A program made the position numbers and the translations under genes. Below, one piece after another: positions 12,909 through 24,749 of a DNA stretch of 64,000 nucleotides (its first letter is position 1; each line of letters begins with the position of its first letter). Origin of the DNA: Hysterangium stoloniferum. Lineage: Eukaryota; Basidiomycota; Agaricomycetes; Hysterangiales; Hysterangiaceae. The stretch is from NCBI GenBank assembly GCA_015178975.1, contig WHVD01000003.1, positions 1,612,001 to 1,676,000 on the forward strand, written 5' to 3'. The notes beneath the pieces were generated by a model. It was not told the origin of the DNA. It made no database searches and worked only from the letters and a program-made list of their open reading frames with translations.

Positions 12909-13292
12909 ACGTCCCTGACTCTGAACAAGTTAGTTAAAACAGAGTGCTACAAGCTTGGAATATCCAAGGTATACAAGCCCAGGACCGATGGGTCGGTTGC
13001 AAGCTTATAAAGTAGGCGTGCGGATCAGACGGCGTGATAGAACCGGGTAACTCTATACGAAAGGTGACACCACAGATCAGACCACTCATTAGTTGTCAGA
13101 AGAGTAAAACCAAAATCAGCTGTGCATGATGGCACATTGGTATGAGCTGTCCAATGGCCACCGGTGAGTGATCAATGGATGTTATAAACGGGCCAGCAAC
13201 AACTGTTGAAGTACGGCGCAAAACAGGTGTTAATAGTTAACTACGGCACAATGAATTAGCTAGGGGTAAAACGAGAATAGTAGGGCGACATG

Positions 13293-13335
13293 CCTCAGTC
13301 GACACAGTTGGTGAATCGACTGAGGTATATATACC
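13293..13335. promoter_or_regulatory. 10-bp perfect inverted repeat next to a TATA-like box
   Basis: CCTCAGTCGA at 13293-13302 and its exact reverse complement TCGACTGAGG at 13316-13325 are separated by 13 nt. They run directly into GTATATATAC. An ATG follows at 13381 with a short open stretch and a possible donor GTAAGG at about 13465, but no recognisable product. Operator-like geometry; function inferred only. Confidence 0.45.
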
Positions 13336-13534
13336 CCTGAGATGTGATCTGGTTCGTTTTGTATATCCGAGTCTATTTGAATGTCCAACCTAGAGATGCG
13401 TAGCCTTCTTGGCCTCGCGGCCTACCTCCACACTTGGACGTATGAGAGACTATTTCAAACAACAGTAAGGGTTGCGTGTCGTTAGTGATGAAGACTGCGA
13501 TGAGACGATGGGTCAAACACATTGATGTTGCCAC

Positions 13535-13616
13535 CGATCATTGTCTCATTCTCACTTTTTACGCATGCCGCACTTCCGCTTCCTTGACAGCTTTGTAACG
13601 CCACCCACATCGTGAT
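13535..13616 (+). pseudogene. Relic of the transcription factor intron/exon 23 region
   Basis: Resembles 12090-12158 of the Zn2Cys6 gene, the pyrimidine-rich intron end plus the exon encoding ATHIM. Both share the order TTTTTACGC, CCTGACAGCTTT, CGCCACNCACAT. It sits just downstream of the MTFP1 3' end and complements the MTFP1 relic at 12829. Confidence 0.6.
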
Positions 13617-13652
13617 AGGAACAAGTAACAACACGGTACAAAAGCATATGTA

Positions 13653-14466
13653 TTAGAGCTCCTTATTTTTTGAAGCCGAACTGGGAGGGGCGTTTTCGTA
13701 CCATTGTCTCTTCATCCAGCCAAATGCAAAGTCTGTAGCGTGCTCCACTGGTTTGTCGAACAGATACGGTAGAACGGGGACGACCGCCAAGCCAGTTAGA
13801 GTGGGACCCCAAGCCTTGACTTTCACACTTTTAGCGTGCTTGGCATAGATCTTGCTGGTTTGCGAGACAACAGTGTGGATCGTGAGAGCCGGCAGCCCCC
13901 TGGATGGCTCCGGTGTCAGAACGGCGAACTTCCACTACAGGGAAACTTACATAGATGCGATGGCTTGAAATACTCCTCTCTCGACGGCCACGAGACCAAT
14001 TCGTGTCGGTTCTGAAAAGTGGGTTGCTTCTAAAGGCGTTGGCCCACGCCGATGGGCCTTATATGCTTCATAAGACACGTCCCTTGAGAGTGAGATATGT
14101 CGTTCTTAATGCTGCGAACTACAGAATAGAGGCCAATGCTCACCCGACGAGATAAACCCACGAGATCCCGTATGCTGCAGTTACAATCCTTGGATTCACC
14201 ACGGGGCGAAAGGCCTCTCCTATGTCACTTGTCTACGCAAGCAGGTTACAACAGGTGAATTGCATTTCTACAGTTAATATGGATTTCCATGCGAAGCGCG
14301 CGGGTGAACGCACATATGCAATGTATCTTGTGGATGCACGGAGGGCTGTCCGCAAACGCGACGCATAGGCCATATATCGCACGTCCGTATCCTTTGAATC
14401 GACATCACCCTCTGCAAGGGCGTCCACCTTCCTCTGGGCTGCTTGGGTAATTGTTTCAGTGCTCAT
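13653..14466 (-). CDS. MTFP1/MTP18-like mitochondrial fission process protein
   Basis: Inner-membrane protein of the MTFP1 family, involved in mitochondrial fission in animals. Exons: 14466-14314, 14232-14144, 14082-13951, 13899-13653; 206 residues. Family hallmarks are the N-terminal DIGEAFRPVV block, the membrane segment AAYGISWVYLVGD, VERGVFQAIASMGLPALTIH, and the C-terminal WGPTLTGLAVVPVLPYLFD membrane segment followed by PVEHATDF. The start at 14466 has a better context (ACCATGA) than an in-frame ATG at 14484. Its 3' end has a decayed duplicate at 12829. Confidence 0.85.
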
Positions 14467-14969
14467 GGTATCTGTCTCCTCCATTAACGCTAAATGTATA
14501 TACCAAACGTTGAAGATAATACCGCCAAAATAAAATAAAATATCGTAATCCTCGATAGGTTGTTGGTACGTCCCAAAAGCCAAATATGATGACAGTGGTA
14601 AGACTGATACTTGACCTTACAGTAAATATCGGACTCCAAGAAAAAGTTGTGGCGGCAGGCGCTGACGTCGCATGCCGAGATCAGTAGGTGCCATTGTCGA
14701 TGCCTTCTTTGGATTCTGCTAGCAATATACTTTGAATGAGTATGAGACACTGGACAATATCTTTGACTTTGTATGTCTTTCAGATCTATTTCAATCACGT
14801 TAATGCTATCTGTGATCATTAGTCCTGAGCAAATGAGTCACAGGTTTCAAGTGTTGCTCCCACATCAACAGGATACGTCATTTGCACGTGTAGAGAATGC
14901 TAATATAACACAGTTTATTTCAATGATTCACGGTACAACGCCACAACAATTCAAGCTACGGCATGCTAA
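14467..14969. other. Intergenic region
   Basis: Lies between the MTFP1 start and the 3' end of the DDR48-like gene. Open frames here lack family features or splice logic. No gene was seen. Confidence 0.55.
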
Positions 14970-16134
14970 TTAATAATCGTCGGATCCCTGAAAGAATAAT
15001 ACTGGTGAGTGGGTATTGTTTAGTCTTTAGCGAGTCGGAACTCACTTTAGATCTGTCCCCGCTAGTAGCATTACGAACAACGTTCCCTATGAAATCCGTA
15101 GCAGCTCCTTCTACCTGGTCAGCGAGGCCGGATCTGTCGTTGTTTCCAGAATTCTTTATAAAATCTACAGCAGCTCCTTTGATCCGGTCACCGATGCTAC
15201 TGTTCCCGGATCTGTCGTTATTCCCAGAACCGTAACTGTTATTGTTGCCTGACCCGTAGCTGTCACTGTTGCTTGACCCGTAGCTGTCATTGTTGCTATC
15301 GTCGTTGTTGCGTGAGCCGTAGGTATCACTGTTCTTGTTCCCCGACCCGTAGCTGTCATTGTTGCTGTCGTCGTTGTTGCGGGAGCCGTAGCTATCACTG
15401 TTCTTGTTCCCCGACCCGTAGCTGTCATTGTTGCTATCGTCGTTGTTGCGGGAGCCGTAGCTATCACTGTTCTTGTTCCCCGACCCGTAGCTGTCATTGT
15501 TGCTATCGTCGTTGTTGCGTGAGCCGTAACTATCGCTATTGCTTGAATCGTAGTTGTCGCTTTTGCTCTTCGAGCCGTAAGAATCATTGTCTCTGGAGGA
15601 GCCATAAGTATTTCCTCCAGACCTATCATTGTCATCTGATCCACGAAGCGTGTTGCCACCTGGTAAGCATGAATTTATATATCGCCTGGAAGTGTACGTG
15701 CAAACAGTCTTACCCGATTCAGAACGGTTGTTGTTTCCTATTCAAGGAAAAAAAGTAAGACCACAGCAGAGAACCCATTCCTTGTATATCTTACCAGAAC
15801 CGTACGAGTCACTGTTTCCTCCCCCTGAACCATATGTAGCGCCTACTCGGAGTTTTAGCTTGATGGCCTTTAAATAAAACAAAGCCCATTACCATAACTC
15901 TCGGAGTTTCCGTCTTGAGTAGAGTTATCGCCATCTCCTATACTAAGTAAACGGAGAGCTCCATTGCATGATGAGAGTAATAATTACCACCCCTGCGCCC
16001 CCCACCAGTGTTGCTGGAACCAAAGCCACCGTCTGGGGGATTATTAGTTTTAAAGGGAGCTATGAAAGGTAATACATACCTCGGTTACTGCTGTTGTCGT
16101 CGTCGTTGTTGTAGGATGCGCTGTTGTAGGACAT
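14970..16134 (-). CDS. DDR48-like Asn/Ser/Tyr/Gly repeat stress protein
   Basis: Low-complexity hydrophilic protein resembling yeast Ddr48 (DNA-damage/heat-responsive), with reiterated NNDSYGS and NSDSYGS. Exons: 16134-16080, 16032-15988, 15937-15893, 15842-15795, 15737-15714, 15659-15046, 14987-14970; 282 residues. The N-terminus MSYNSASYNN leads into Gly/Ser/Asn-rich exons, each of 24-55 nt. The central exon holds tandem 69-nt units coding 23 residues (GNKNSDSYGSRNNDDSNNDS and so on). The last part has two amphipathic segments (DRIKGAAVDFIKN and DQVEGAATDFIGN). A TATAAG lies about 50 bp upstream, suggesting strong or inducible expression. Other frames through the repeat are long but artefactual. 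Homology rests on composition and repeat motif, so orthology is unproven. Confidence 0.75.
15281..15532. repeat. 69-bp tandem repeat in the DDR48-like gene
   Basis: The block beginning TAGCTGTCATTGTTGCT recurs at 15281, 15350, 15419 and 15488, exactly 69 nt apart. The first three copies are nearly identical and the fourth diverges after about 45 nt. The period is a multiple of three, so copy changes keep the frame. Confidence 0.9.
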
Positions 16135-16182
16135 GATGGTGGTGGTGTAGAGTATCTGCTATGACGGGGTAAAGACTGGGGT

Positions 16183-16189
16183 TCTTATA
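16183..16189 (-). promoter_or_regulatory. TATA-like box of the DDR48-like gene
   Basis: TATAAGA on the minus strand, about 50 bp before the ATG at 16134. Position-based call only. Confidence 0.4.
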
Positions 16190-17027
16190 TGCCTATGGCG
16201 AGGCTGTATCGGGTAGTGCATTATTGACTGAATGTCGATCGAAAGGTCTCGTTCCAATTGAATGTCAATACATATCAGCACGATCCTATAGTGTGGCCAT
16301 ACCCTGATCCAGGAACAGGGATTTCCCCGCATTTCAACATGTCATCAGGCTATGATATGATTATCTCACTCTTAGAGTGACATCCAAGTCACTTCCTGCT
16401 TGTATACTGCTGCTGAACCAGCCTGGGCTGTGCTCTTGGCGTCAAGTTGCTCACATGCCTGTCTCCATTTACTCTAGTGAGGAACCACCATTGAGTTAAC
16501 TGCCATATTCAAATGGCGCAATATGTGTCAATCTGTCCCCCTGCCAAATGCAAAAAAAATAATTTAAATCATGTGGCGCGGAAGGTGGGCAATCACCGCG
16601 AGTCAAATAAAGTGGAGGCACAGGCCTACTACTAACTTAGATTTATTACTGTGAGACGTGAATATATGCGATGTCAGTTTCGTCTTTGAGCGGAGTGAGG
16701 TTGTACCAAAAAGCCGCCCTACCAACCAGTCCATATAGGAACTGTGTATCATTAGAAGAGCAGTTTTTCCGACTGCGGAACAAATCCTATAGGCTGTTGT
16801 AGTTCCTAATTAATGCGGAAAAAGGAGAAGGTCTAGCAGCAGAACATGTAATTCAAAGAAGCATATGAAGAGGATTAGTGCACGAACGTTTGTTTTATAC
16901 CTTTCTATGTAGCAAGATTATAAACGTAATTAGAGCTAATATACACACCCGGTACGTTGTAAAATGCTGCAATCCTTAATATCCTTGAAAGAGCTATAAC
17001 CCAGAAGTGGAGAATATAAAAATATGG
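16190..17027. other. Intergenic region
   Basis: Upstream of the DDR48-like gene and downstream of eIF2B-delta. AT-rich with short A runs (around 16553). No coding exon or repeat family was recognised. Confidence 0.55.
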
Positions 17028-18643
17028 CTACCATCCCAACGCTCCAGGGAAAGAACCGACCGAGTTGGGTGGTATCGTACCAACCTCCGTGACAATTGCA
17101 GTGATATTGGCGGGTGGTGTTAAATCATACAACGGATTCAAAATCTGTAGGTTTGGCTCATCATTTAATGCCAGTAAATTCCGATCATGTGCACTTGGAC
17201 AGGCCGAGACGTGTCCAGTCAGAGGGGCTGCAAATCCACTAAGTAAAAGATCCCCAATAGCATTGAATTATCTCACCAAGTTCGTTCTTGTTGAAGCTGT
17301 CCAGGTGAACAGCGTCAGAAAATTTGTAAGTTTCACAGCAAACCAGCGTAGGCACTGAATATGCCTTTGCCATCATGGCAACCAGCGCCGTCCCCGCACG
17401 AGAATATACAGCACCATCTGATTGCACGGAATGCGCCCCGAGCATGACAATAGATACTTCTTGAATGATGGAATTCAGGGCAGGTAAGAGCAAATATGTG
17501 CATTGTATCCCCGCATCAGCGAGCGTAGACAGTAGGCGTCTCCCTGTTTACGATTACAGTCGTGTTAAAGCTGTGACAGACTGTAATTTACCTTCCAGCA
17601 ATGGTCGTGAATCAGCTATGATGACGGAAAAGTTCTTTGATTGAGCATGAGCACGCAACAGAACCTTTTCAACCACAGAAGACCTTACACGTGAAATAAA
17701 TAAAAAAGCCGGAGCCACATCCACATTCAACTTACCGAGCGTATGTTAAAATAACGTCCCCTTCTTTGATTTTGTCGCCTGCAACATCTTGTATTACTTT
17801 GTCGGCCATAATTATATTGTCTCGAATATAATGGTCTATTTGTTCACACAATTTCTCCTTAGCCTGTATGCAGCGTTAGTGTAAAGCGTTATGGAAGCAA
17901 AGTATAAACGTGAAAACATTTTGTTCCGGTAAATCAATGTCAAGTACACTGATCTCGACTTTCAAGTGACGGATAGCATTGCCCATACTGACAGCAAGAG
18001 GACGAGCTGACACGAGGTGTCCTATTTGTGGGTTCAGATGAGTCATGAGGTGCCGTGAAATAGTTGTGTTTGGTGGCGTAACATAGTCGTGTATAACCTG
18101 TTTTTAAAGCCATGTCAATAAAAGCGACTTGGACAGAGAAATCGATCGCCTCACAGTCTTGAATGTGTTGAGAGTCGCAATGCACCGTGCATTCGCACCC
18201 ACAATATTGAATGCAGAGAACTGAAGTCCCAGGCGAAAAATAGCAGGATGAAGGAGGCCCTTCAGATTCGACGATCCAGACGCTTTCGGTAAGCCAAAGT
18301 GTGAAAAAATGCGTAGTCCTCGGGTTTCCTGCAACAATTCGTGTGTATGGCTGGCTACAGACGGCATGTCTTTAAGGGATTGGGAGCTGTTTACAGCATC
18401 GATGGCTTTCGCAGGCTTGCTCTGTACCGCTGGGGGAATAGCAGATGTGCTTGCCTTAGATGGAGCTGCCTTCCCTCCCGCTTTACTGCCTCCAGCTGCC
18501 TTTGCCGCTGCTTTTGCCTCTCGTTCCTTCTCTTGCTTCGCCCGGCGTTCAGCTTTTGTCAGGGTTGGCTTTGGGGCCGAAGGGGAATGTCCCGATTTCT
18601 CACTTTTGGGTTCCTTTGAGGTATTGGAAAGCTCACCGGACAT
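17028..18643 (-). CDS. GCD2: Translation initiation factor eIF2B subunit delta
   Basis: Regulatory subunit of the guanine-nucleotide exchange factor for eIF2. Exons: 18643-18155, 18097-17918, 17863-17736, 17683-17592, 17543-17277, 17227-17028; 451 residues. The N-terminal 100 residues are Lys/Ala/Ser-rich and charged. The conserved Rossmann-like part shows VGANARCIATL, IHDYVTPPNTTISRHL, ILTYARSSVVEKVL, VIIADSRPLLEGRRLL, MLGAHSVQSDGAVYSRAGT, PTLVCCETYKFSD and NPLYDLTPP, ending IPPNSVGS. Intron 17864-17917 uses a weak donor (GTTTTC) forced by the frame. Divergent from XRN2 across 110 bp. Confidence 0.93.
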
Positions 18644-18753
18644 TTTTTAAGTACTGCTTGAACTTTACGCAATGACTCGTCTGCTTACCTAAGTTCGTCA
18701 CCAAACGCTATTCCGCTAAGCAACTTACTACTTCTCAGCTCACTGTATTCTGC
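18644..18753. promoter_or_regulatory. Bidirectional promoter eIF2B-delta/XRN2
   Basis: 110 bp between the divergent ATGs of two housekeeping genes. No TATA box is apparent. Confidence 0.6.
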
Positions 18754-21700
18754 ATGGTGAGTAACGAGTCACAAAAAATCTGAAATGGTAGTGTTCTTAT
18801 CTTATATTACGTTTATAGGGTGTTCCAGCTCTTTTCCGATGGTTAAGCAAGAAATATCCCAAGATTGGTAAATATACCTGTGTAGTGTGTGTCGTTGACG
18901 TGGTTGACGGTTTATTGGACAGTTCTTCCCGTCGTTGAGGAAGAGGAAATAAAAATACCCAACGAGGATGGAACAGAAGTGGCTCTTCCCATTGATATTT
19001 CACATAAAAATCCAAATGGTGTCGAATTCGACAACTTGTACCTGGACATGAACGGCATTGTACGTACTGTGCTTTTGAGTAAACGGGTATTCCTTATCTC
19101 AGTACTATTCTCAGGTTCATCCGTGTACTCACCCGGAGGGAAAGGTTCGTTTACAAGTGAACCGCTGACGAGCTCGTGTTAATGGACCTTCTAGCCTGCG
19201 CCTGAGACAGAAGAGGACATGATGGTTGAGATATTTACATATACGGAGCGTGTTGTTAACATGGTACGGCCTCGCAAACTATTATTTATGGCAATCGGTG
19301 CGTAGCATACATAACCTTTGAACAAGGTGTCATTTCTAAGTAATGCTCAGACGGTGTCGCGCCCCGTGCAAAGATGAATCAGCAACGATCTAGACGTTTT
19401 CGTTCAGCCCAGGAGGCGCAGGAAAAGGAAGAGGCCAGAAAAGAATCCGTAGCCATGTTTGAAGGTTGGAATTGTACTCGATTACTGTGTCGATGATCTG
19501 ATCTTCATTGAAGCCATGGGTCATACTGTGAGTGATGAGACCAAGCATAAAAAGGCTTGGGACTCCAACGCAATCACTCCAGGTACGCCTTTCATGGATC
19601 TATTGGCAGCTGCATTGCGTTATTGGGTGACACAGAAGATTAACACGGATCCCGGCTGGAAAAATGTTCGTAATGCTTATTTTTTCTCCTTTCCTTGCTT
19701 ACAAAAACGTCTCTTGTTAGATCCAAGTTATTATTTCGGATGCCAGCGTACCTGGTGAGGGCGAACATAAAATAATGGATTTTATCAGACGGCAACGGAC
19801 AAATCCACATCACAACCCGAACACACAGCATGTTATTTATGGCTTGGTGGGTTCATCAACAGTATGACGTATTGTTTGTTTGTTCACCTATTTTGTAGGA
19901 TGCTGACCTCATTATGTTATCTTTGGCGACCCACGAGCCGCACTTCCGAGTACTTCGCGAGGACGTCTTCTTCCAAGAAGGTAGTAAAACAGCATGCCGG
20001 ATATGTGGTCAAGAGGGACACTACGCGGCTCAATGTACTGGCGAACCTAAGGCCAAACAGGAGGATGTCAAGAAGGAACTAGTAAAAAAGCCTTTTATTT
20101 TCCTGGACGTTTCTATTCTTCGTGAATATCTAGAGGTGGAGCTTAATATGCAAAATGCCCCGTTTCCGTTCAATTTGGAACGGGCGATCGATGATTGGGT
20201 GTTACTAATTTTCTTTGTTGGAAACGACTTCCTGCCTCATCTGCCGTCCCTCGAAATTCGTGAAGGCGCCATTGATACTCTGCTCAAAATATGGAAGGAC
20301 GAATTACCAAGGATGGGCGGTTATTTGACGAATCACGGTACGGTAGAACTTCCTAAAGCGGAAATCATTCTAGAGGGATTGGCACGCAGAGAAGATGATA
20401 TCTTCCGTCGCCGGCGTGAAGGTATATATACCCATTTTCAAAAATAAAACACTGCTGATACACATTCAGCGGAGGAACGTCAAGATCAGAATGCAAAACG
20501 TCGAAAAATTGAGGCCAACGGTGGTAGCGTTAGTGCTGCAAGCGGCGGTGGACCTCCCCTTAGTAGAGAAGTCGAAGGTGGGATGCGTATGGGGGAGACT
20601 GTTTATGTTCCTGTGGAGGTAAGCGGGGGTCCCCCAATCCATCCGTCCCTTCCACAACGTCCTGCCTTTGCGCTAGCTACTCCTGTGAACCCCCCACCAT
20701 TATCGGTATCTGCCCCCCAGGAAAGCATCCGACTCGCAACAAATCATGACGTTGTTGCCAATCGGCGGGCTATACGAATGGCTAATTTGAATGCTGCTGA
20801 AATGCTCAAAGCCGAACTCGCTGGTCGTGCCTTCGTGGGCACTGTAGCGCCCTCTGTAGAGGGTAATATTATCGTGCCATCAGTTGCACCCACAGAGTCA
20901 GACGTACCTGTGGAACCTCCACAGTTACCTCTTCCCAGCTCAGGGCCCAACACGGCCTATAGCGACTACGCCCAGATGGATGTACTTCCAGGTTTAGGCG
21001 GACCACAGCCGAACGATTCTGCAACTCCCTCCGGTCACTCATCATCTGTAGATGGGCCTTCTGTTTTGTCGCCCCCTGTCAATGCGACTGAGCCCGAACT
21101 GGATGCGCCTGCTCCCCCCGACTTGCCGCCCACTGATCCAATAGATGATCAACCTGCTGATATGTCAGGGGAGGGCAGCGAGAGCATGGATACTGAAGTG
21201 TCTGTAAATGGAGCCGAGAATGGACAGCCATCCGAGCCACCTCATGGAGTGAAACGAAAACTAGAAGATATGGATGCTGACGCTGACGCTGAAGGGGAGG
21301 AGAGCTTTGTTGACGAGGAAGATGGTGTGGACGTCGGTGATTCACTGCCTACTGCTCGGAAAGTCAATCCCGATGGAACCGTGGAGCAAGAAGACACAGT
21401 CAGGTATTAATTTTTTTGGAGTATTCCTGTGTTTGTCGCAACAATAATACTGTCTTTTTTAGACTATGGGAACCCGGCTATAAAGAACGTTATTACAGGC
21501 AAAAATTCGGTGTGGAGTTGAGCGATCGTGAATTCAGAAAAAAGTGTGGAAGTTTTCGTTTAAATCATTCAACCAATTCATACTATTTTTAGGATCACAA
21601 CAGCATACGTGGAGGGTCTTTCTTGGGTCTTACATTATTACTATCAAGGGGTACGTCGTTTTGGTTCATCTTCGATGTCCTGCTAATATATAATTACTCA

Positions 21701-22824
21701 AGACTCCTTCGTGGACTTGGTATTATCCTTATCATTTCGCTCCATTCGCTTCCGACTTCGAAGATGTTCAGAAAATGAATATCAAATTCGAAACGGGAAA
21801 ACCCTTCAAGGCTTTTGAACAATTAATGGGTGTTTTCCCAGCAGCAAGGTGAGAATCTCACGCCTCTTCGTGGAAACTGGTTTATTAATAATTGATGTTA
21901 GTCGACAACATATTCCGGCAACATTCCATAGTCTCATGGTCAATGATGATTCGCCGATCATTGACTTCTATCCGAGTACCTTTGAAATCGATATGAATGG
22001 GAAAAAAATGGCGTGGCAAGGCGTTGCTTTGTTACCATTTATTGACGAGAAACGGTTACTGGCGGCAATGGCACCACGAAATGTATTGCTCACAGACGAA
22101 GAAAGACGGCGCAATAAGTGGGGAAGCAACGTCATCTTTGTCAGTGGCGAACACCCACTGCATCCATTTTTATCTGGACTATATGTGAAACGAAAAAGTA
22201 ATGATGTAGGTAGTGTTCTATGTTGTTCCTCCGTTGTTATCTTACGTCACACAGCCCATCATTTTGGACTGCTTGCTCTCCAAGGGAATTGCCGGCTCAG
22301 TGCTACATGACCCGCAATGCATTCCGGATTCAACATACTTTTCACCATTTGAACAAGTGTCATTGCCTGATATTCCGGACAATCGCTCATTATCGGCGCT
22401 TTATTATTACCCCCGACAATTGAGGCCTCACCAGTCACAGCTGTTGCCAGGCGTCAAGCGTCCGATGCGCGTGTTGACTTCTGCCGATTACGAGACGTTG
22501 CGCCGTGGCGGACGTGGGCGTGGCGGTGGCGGTGGGGGCACTAGTCGAGGGGCACCATATGGAGGAAATTCGTATGGTGGAGGATCAGGGGGTTATGATC
22601 GAGGTGGGCACGGTTACGGGTATGAATCTTATGGCGCGACGGCTACGTACAGCCACGGATCGTCAGGTCGGGGAGGGTACGGACAAACATATACATCAAC
22701 CTACGGTCAGAGCTATGGAGGGGGGGGTGGTGGGGGCGGCAGAGACTATGGAAGTCACGGATCAAATGGGGGATATGGAAGTTATGGCTATGGAACTCCT
22801 CGGGGAAGAGGAAGAGGAAGGTAA
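18754..22824 (+). CDS. RAT1: 5'-3' exoribonuclease XRN2/Rat1
   Basis: Nuclear 5'-3' exonuclease for transcription termination and rRNA 5'-end trimming. Exons: 18754-18756, 18819-18867, 18923-19059, 19115-19144, 19195-19297, 19351-19464, 19514-19665, 19721-19846, 19899-20421, 20470-21403, 21463-21543, 21593-21650, 21703-21848, 21902-22205, 22255-22824; 1109 residues. Exon 1 contributes only the ATG codon (ATG followed by GTGAGT), then [16 protein letters not shown]. Catalytic core motifs: [64 protein letters not shown], and [17 protein letters not shown] zinc knuckle [14 protein letters not shown] is present. A long disordered insert (about 560-830) follows. WVLHYYYQG and [14 protein letters not shown] continue the core, and the tail is Gly/Tyr/Arg-rich (RGRGGGGGG to GRGRGR). 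Two introns use GTTCGT donors. Confidence 0.95.
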
Positions 22825-23919
22825 CCTACGACTTAGTGTAATGCGAGATTATGATGTGGAGTATACATTGTTTGTTTTGTTTTGCTTTGCTTTGTTTGTT
22901 TTTTTTGGTTGAAAAAGATTGAAGAATTGTCCGTGTTTTCAAGTATCCTAGAATGGCCATGGATGCGAACTGCGCCAAATTGTATATGTAACCGGATCTT
23001 ACCTATGTGCGACTTCGATGCTGTTGTCCCTGCTCTCCTTCCCCACTATTCAATGGAGACCTACCTGACTTCTGGAGACAACGACTAATGACATCAATCA
23101 CCATCTATCTCGTGGTGATCTGGGAATTCAGTCTGGCATTGGTGCAGTGCTCTTGCTGTTCCTAACTCTGCAAAGCGCCAATCTTAAAATCTACGCTCTT
23201 TTCTGCCCAGCTGGTCTGCTGATTGTCTGTGGATCATCGGACGAATCCTTGTGGTTTTGGCTTGGATATCTTGCAGAATACTCGCTAGTACTTTACTAGC
23301 CGTAATAGACAACGGGCTTTGATCATCTCTGCAGCTCACCTCTTTGGATCATCCGCGGCTTTGATTTTGCAATCAAGAAGTCTCACCCAACAGATCTTAT
23401 AAGATCCCGCTTCTCGTCTGAGTTTTTTTTTTTTTACCTGTTCCAAAAGTCAAATATTCGGCTTCGCGCCCCCGCCGCACCACGCGCGTCGCTTCGCTTT
23501 CCCATCATATTTTTCGGAATCTCCGGCGTGTTTGTTCGTCCCTTTTCTAGCTGGTCATGCACGGGCTAACATCTTGTTAATTTCCCCTTCTCCTTCCCTC
23601 TCAGTAGCCCAGTCTGTCTGCCCACAGTGCGATAACTCACAAGATTGCTCTGTGATCGGCCGGCTTCTCTGACGAGAGAACTATATATATACAATCTACC
23701 TTTATTTTAATTTTGTGAGTTTTAGCAGTTGCCCAGATTGGACATAAAACGCTCATCGTTTCTCCCCGTGACTTTGTGTCCACAGAATCAACTGTTGTGG
23801 CCATTTTTATTCGACCCTACAGTCAAACATTTATATTCTTCACCTCAACTCGCGTTGCTTTACCCATTCATTGCAAACTATCCCACTTTACCTTCTCGGA
23901 ATAGTCAAAGTATAACGCC
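22825..23919. other. Intergenic region
   Basis: Just over 1 kb between XRN2 and the next gene. It contains a T-rich run at about 22865-22910, a poly-T tract near 23421-23432 and CT-rich stretches, and a TA run near 23684, which fit 3' UTR then promoter. No coding exon was recognised. Confidence 0.55.
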
Positions 23920-24749
23920 ATGTCTACCTCGTACAGAACTTATTCACAAAGCTCGCGTTCTCCCTCTGTTTCTCCCCATGGTTCAGACTATGGTCAATAC
24001 GCAACTGGATCAGGTGAGCCACATACACACTGTGTCCTCTTTGTTCTTACGGAAGCTCCAGGTCAAGGACAACCGTCATATTATTATCCCGCTCAGGGAG
24101 GTTCCCGCACTTCTTCGGACAGCATACCCCGTGCCGCCACATATACACCTCGCAGTGCAGATTCGGAACGCGCCGCAAAACGCCAGCGAGGTATGACTGG
24201 ACACTCGGGAGCAGATACGCAACCCCGCTGGGCCGAAGGAGGTCCAAGATACCTGCCAACGGGTCATGGCGTCCACGGATATCCATCAGCAGGGTATACA
24301 TATTCTCAAAGTGGAAGCGTGTCACCTCCTGTGCACAGCGATAGAGGAACGCCTTCGTCATCTCGGCACCATCAGCCATCTACTGTGAGCTCGCGAACTC
24401 CGTCGCCCCCTGAGAGTCAGGACGAGCCCCTTGATCACGGCCCGACTGAGCTGCCCCCGCGCACGTATACGGGCCAGAGTAAATATAACCCACCTAAGAA
24501 ACCCGGCAAGATCCCGGGCAGCGCGATGGATTATGTGCGTCGTGTTATTTCGTCCGTAGTGTTTGCCTGACTCATGCTATCCATGATCAGCTCCCTATTT
24601 TGGAAGCTCGATTTGAGCGTCTGGAAACGGCCATTGACCGCTATGTCGACTATCGTGGACAGCGCGCCTTGTCCAATTCCATCCTCCCCGGGTCGGACGT
24701 TCCTCACCAATCTTCGTCACGCAGGCGCACAGATGGTTCGACACGATGA
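23920..24749 (+). CDS. Unrecognised Ser/Pro/Tyr-rich protein with short C-terminal helix
   Basis: Exons: 23920-24013, 24062-24534, 24591-24749; 241 residues. The first 150 residues are disordered (Ser, Pro, Tyr, Gly; MSTSYRTYSQSSRSPSVSP). A more conserved-looking patch follows, RTYTGQSKYNPPKKPGKIPG, then a helix LPILEARFERLETAIDRYVD across the last intron. Nuclear-type basic clusters (AAKRQR) are present. Intron 24014-24061 is 48 nt, a multiple of three without a stop, so retention would add 16 residues. No function is assigned. Confidence 0.6.

Larger units (their letters stand above)
12622..13652. other. Intergenic region with duplication relics
   Basis: About 1 kb between the transcription factor and MTFP1. 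It contains a decayed MTFP1 3' end, a decayed fragment of the transcription factor gene and a palindrome next to a TATA box, each listed separately. Nothing else was recognised. Confidence 0.6.

Noticed and set aside
15165..15758. Long frames on both strands rich in Thr/Met or Cys/Arg/Ser
   Set aside because: They are alternative readings of the 69-bp repeat. Only the frame giving NSDSYGS connects to flanking exons.
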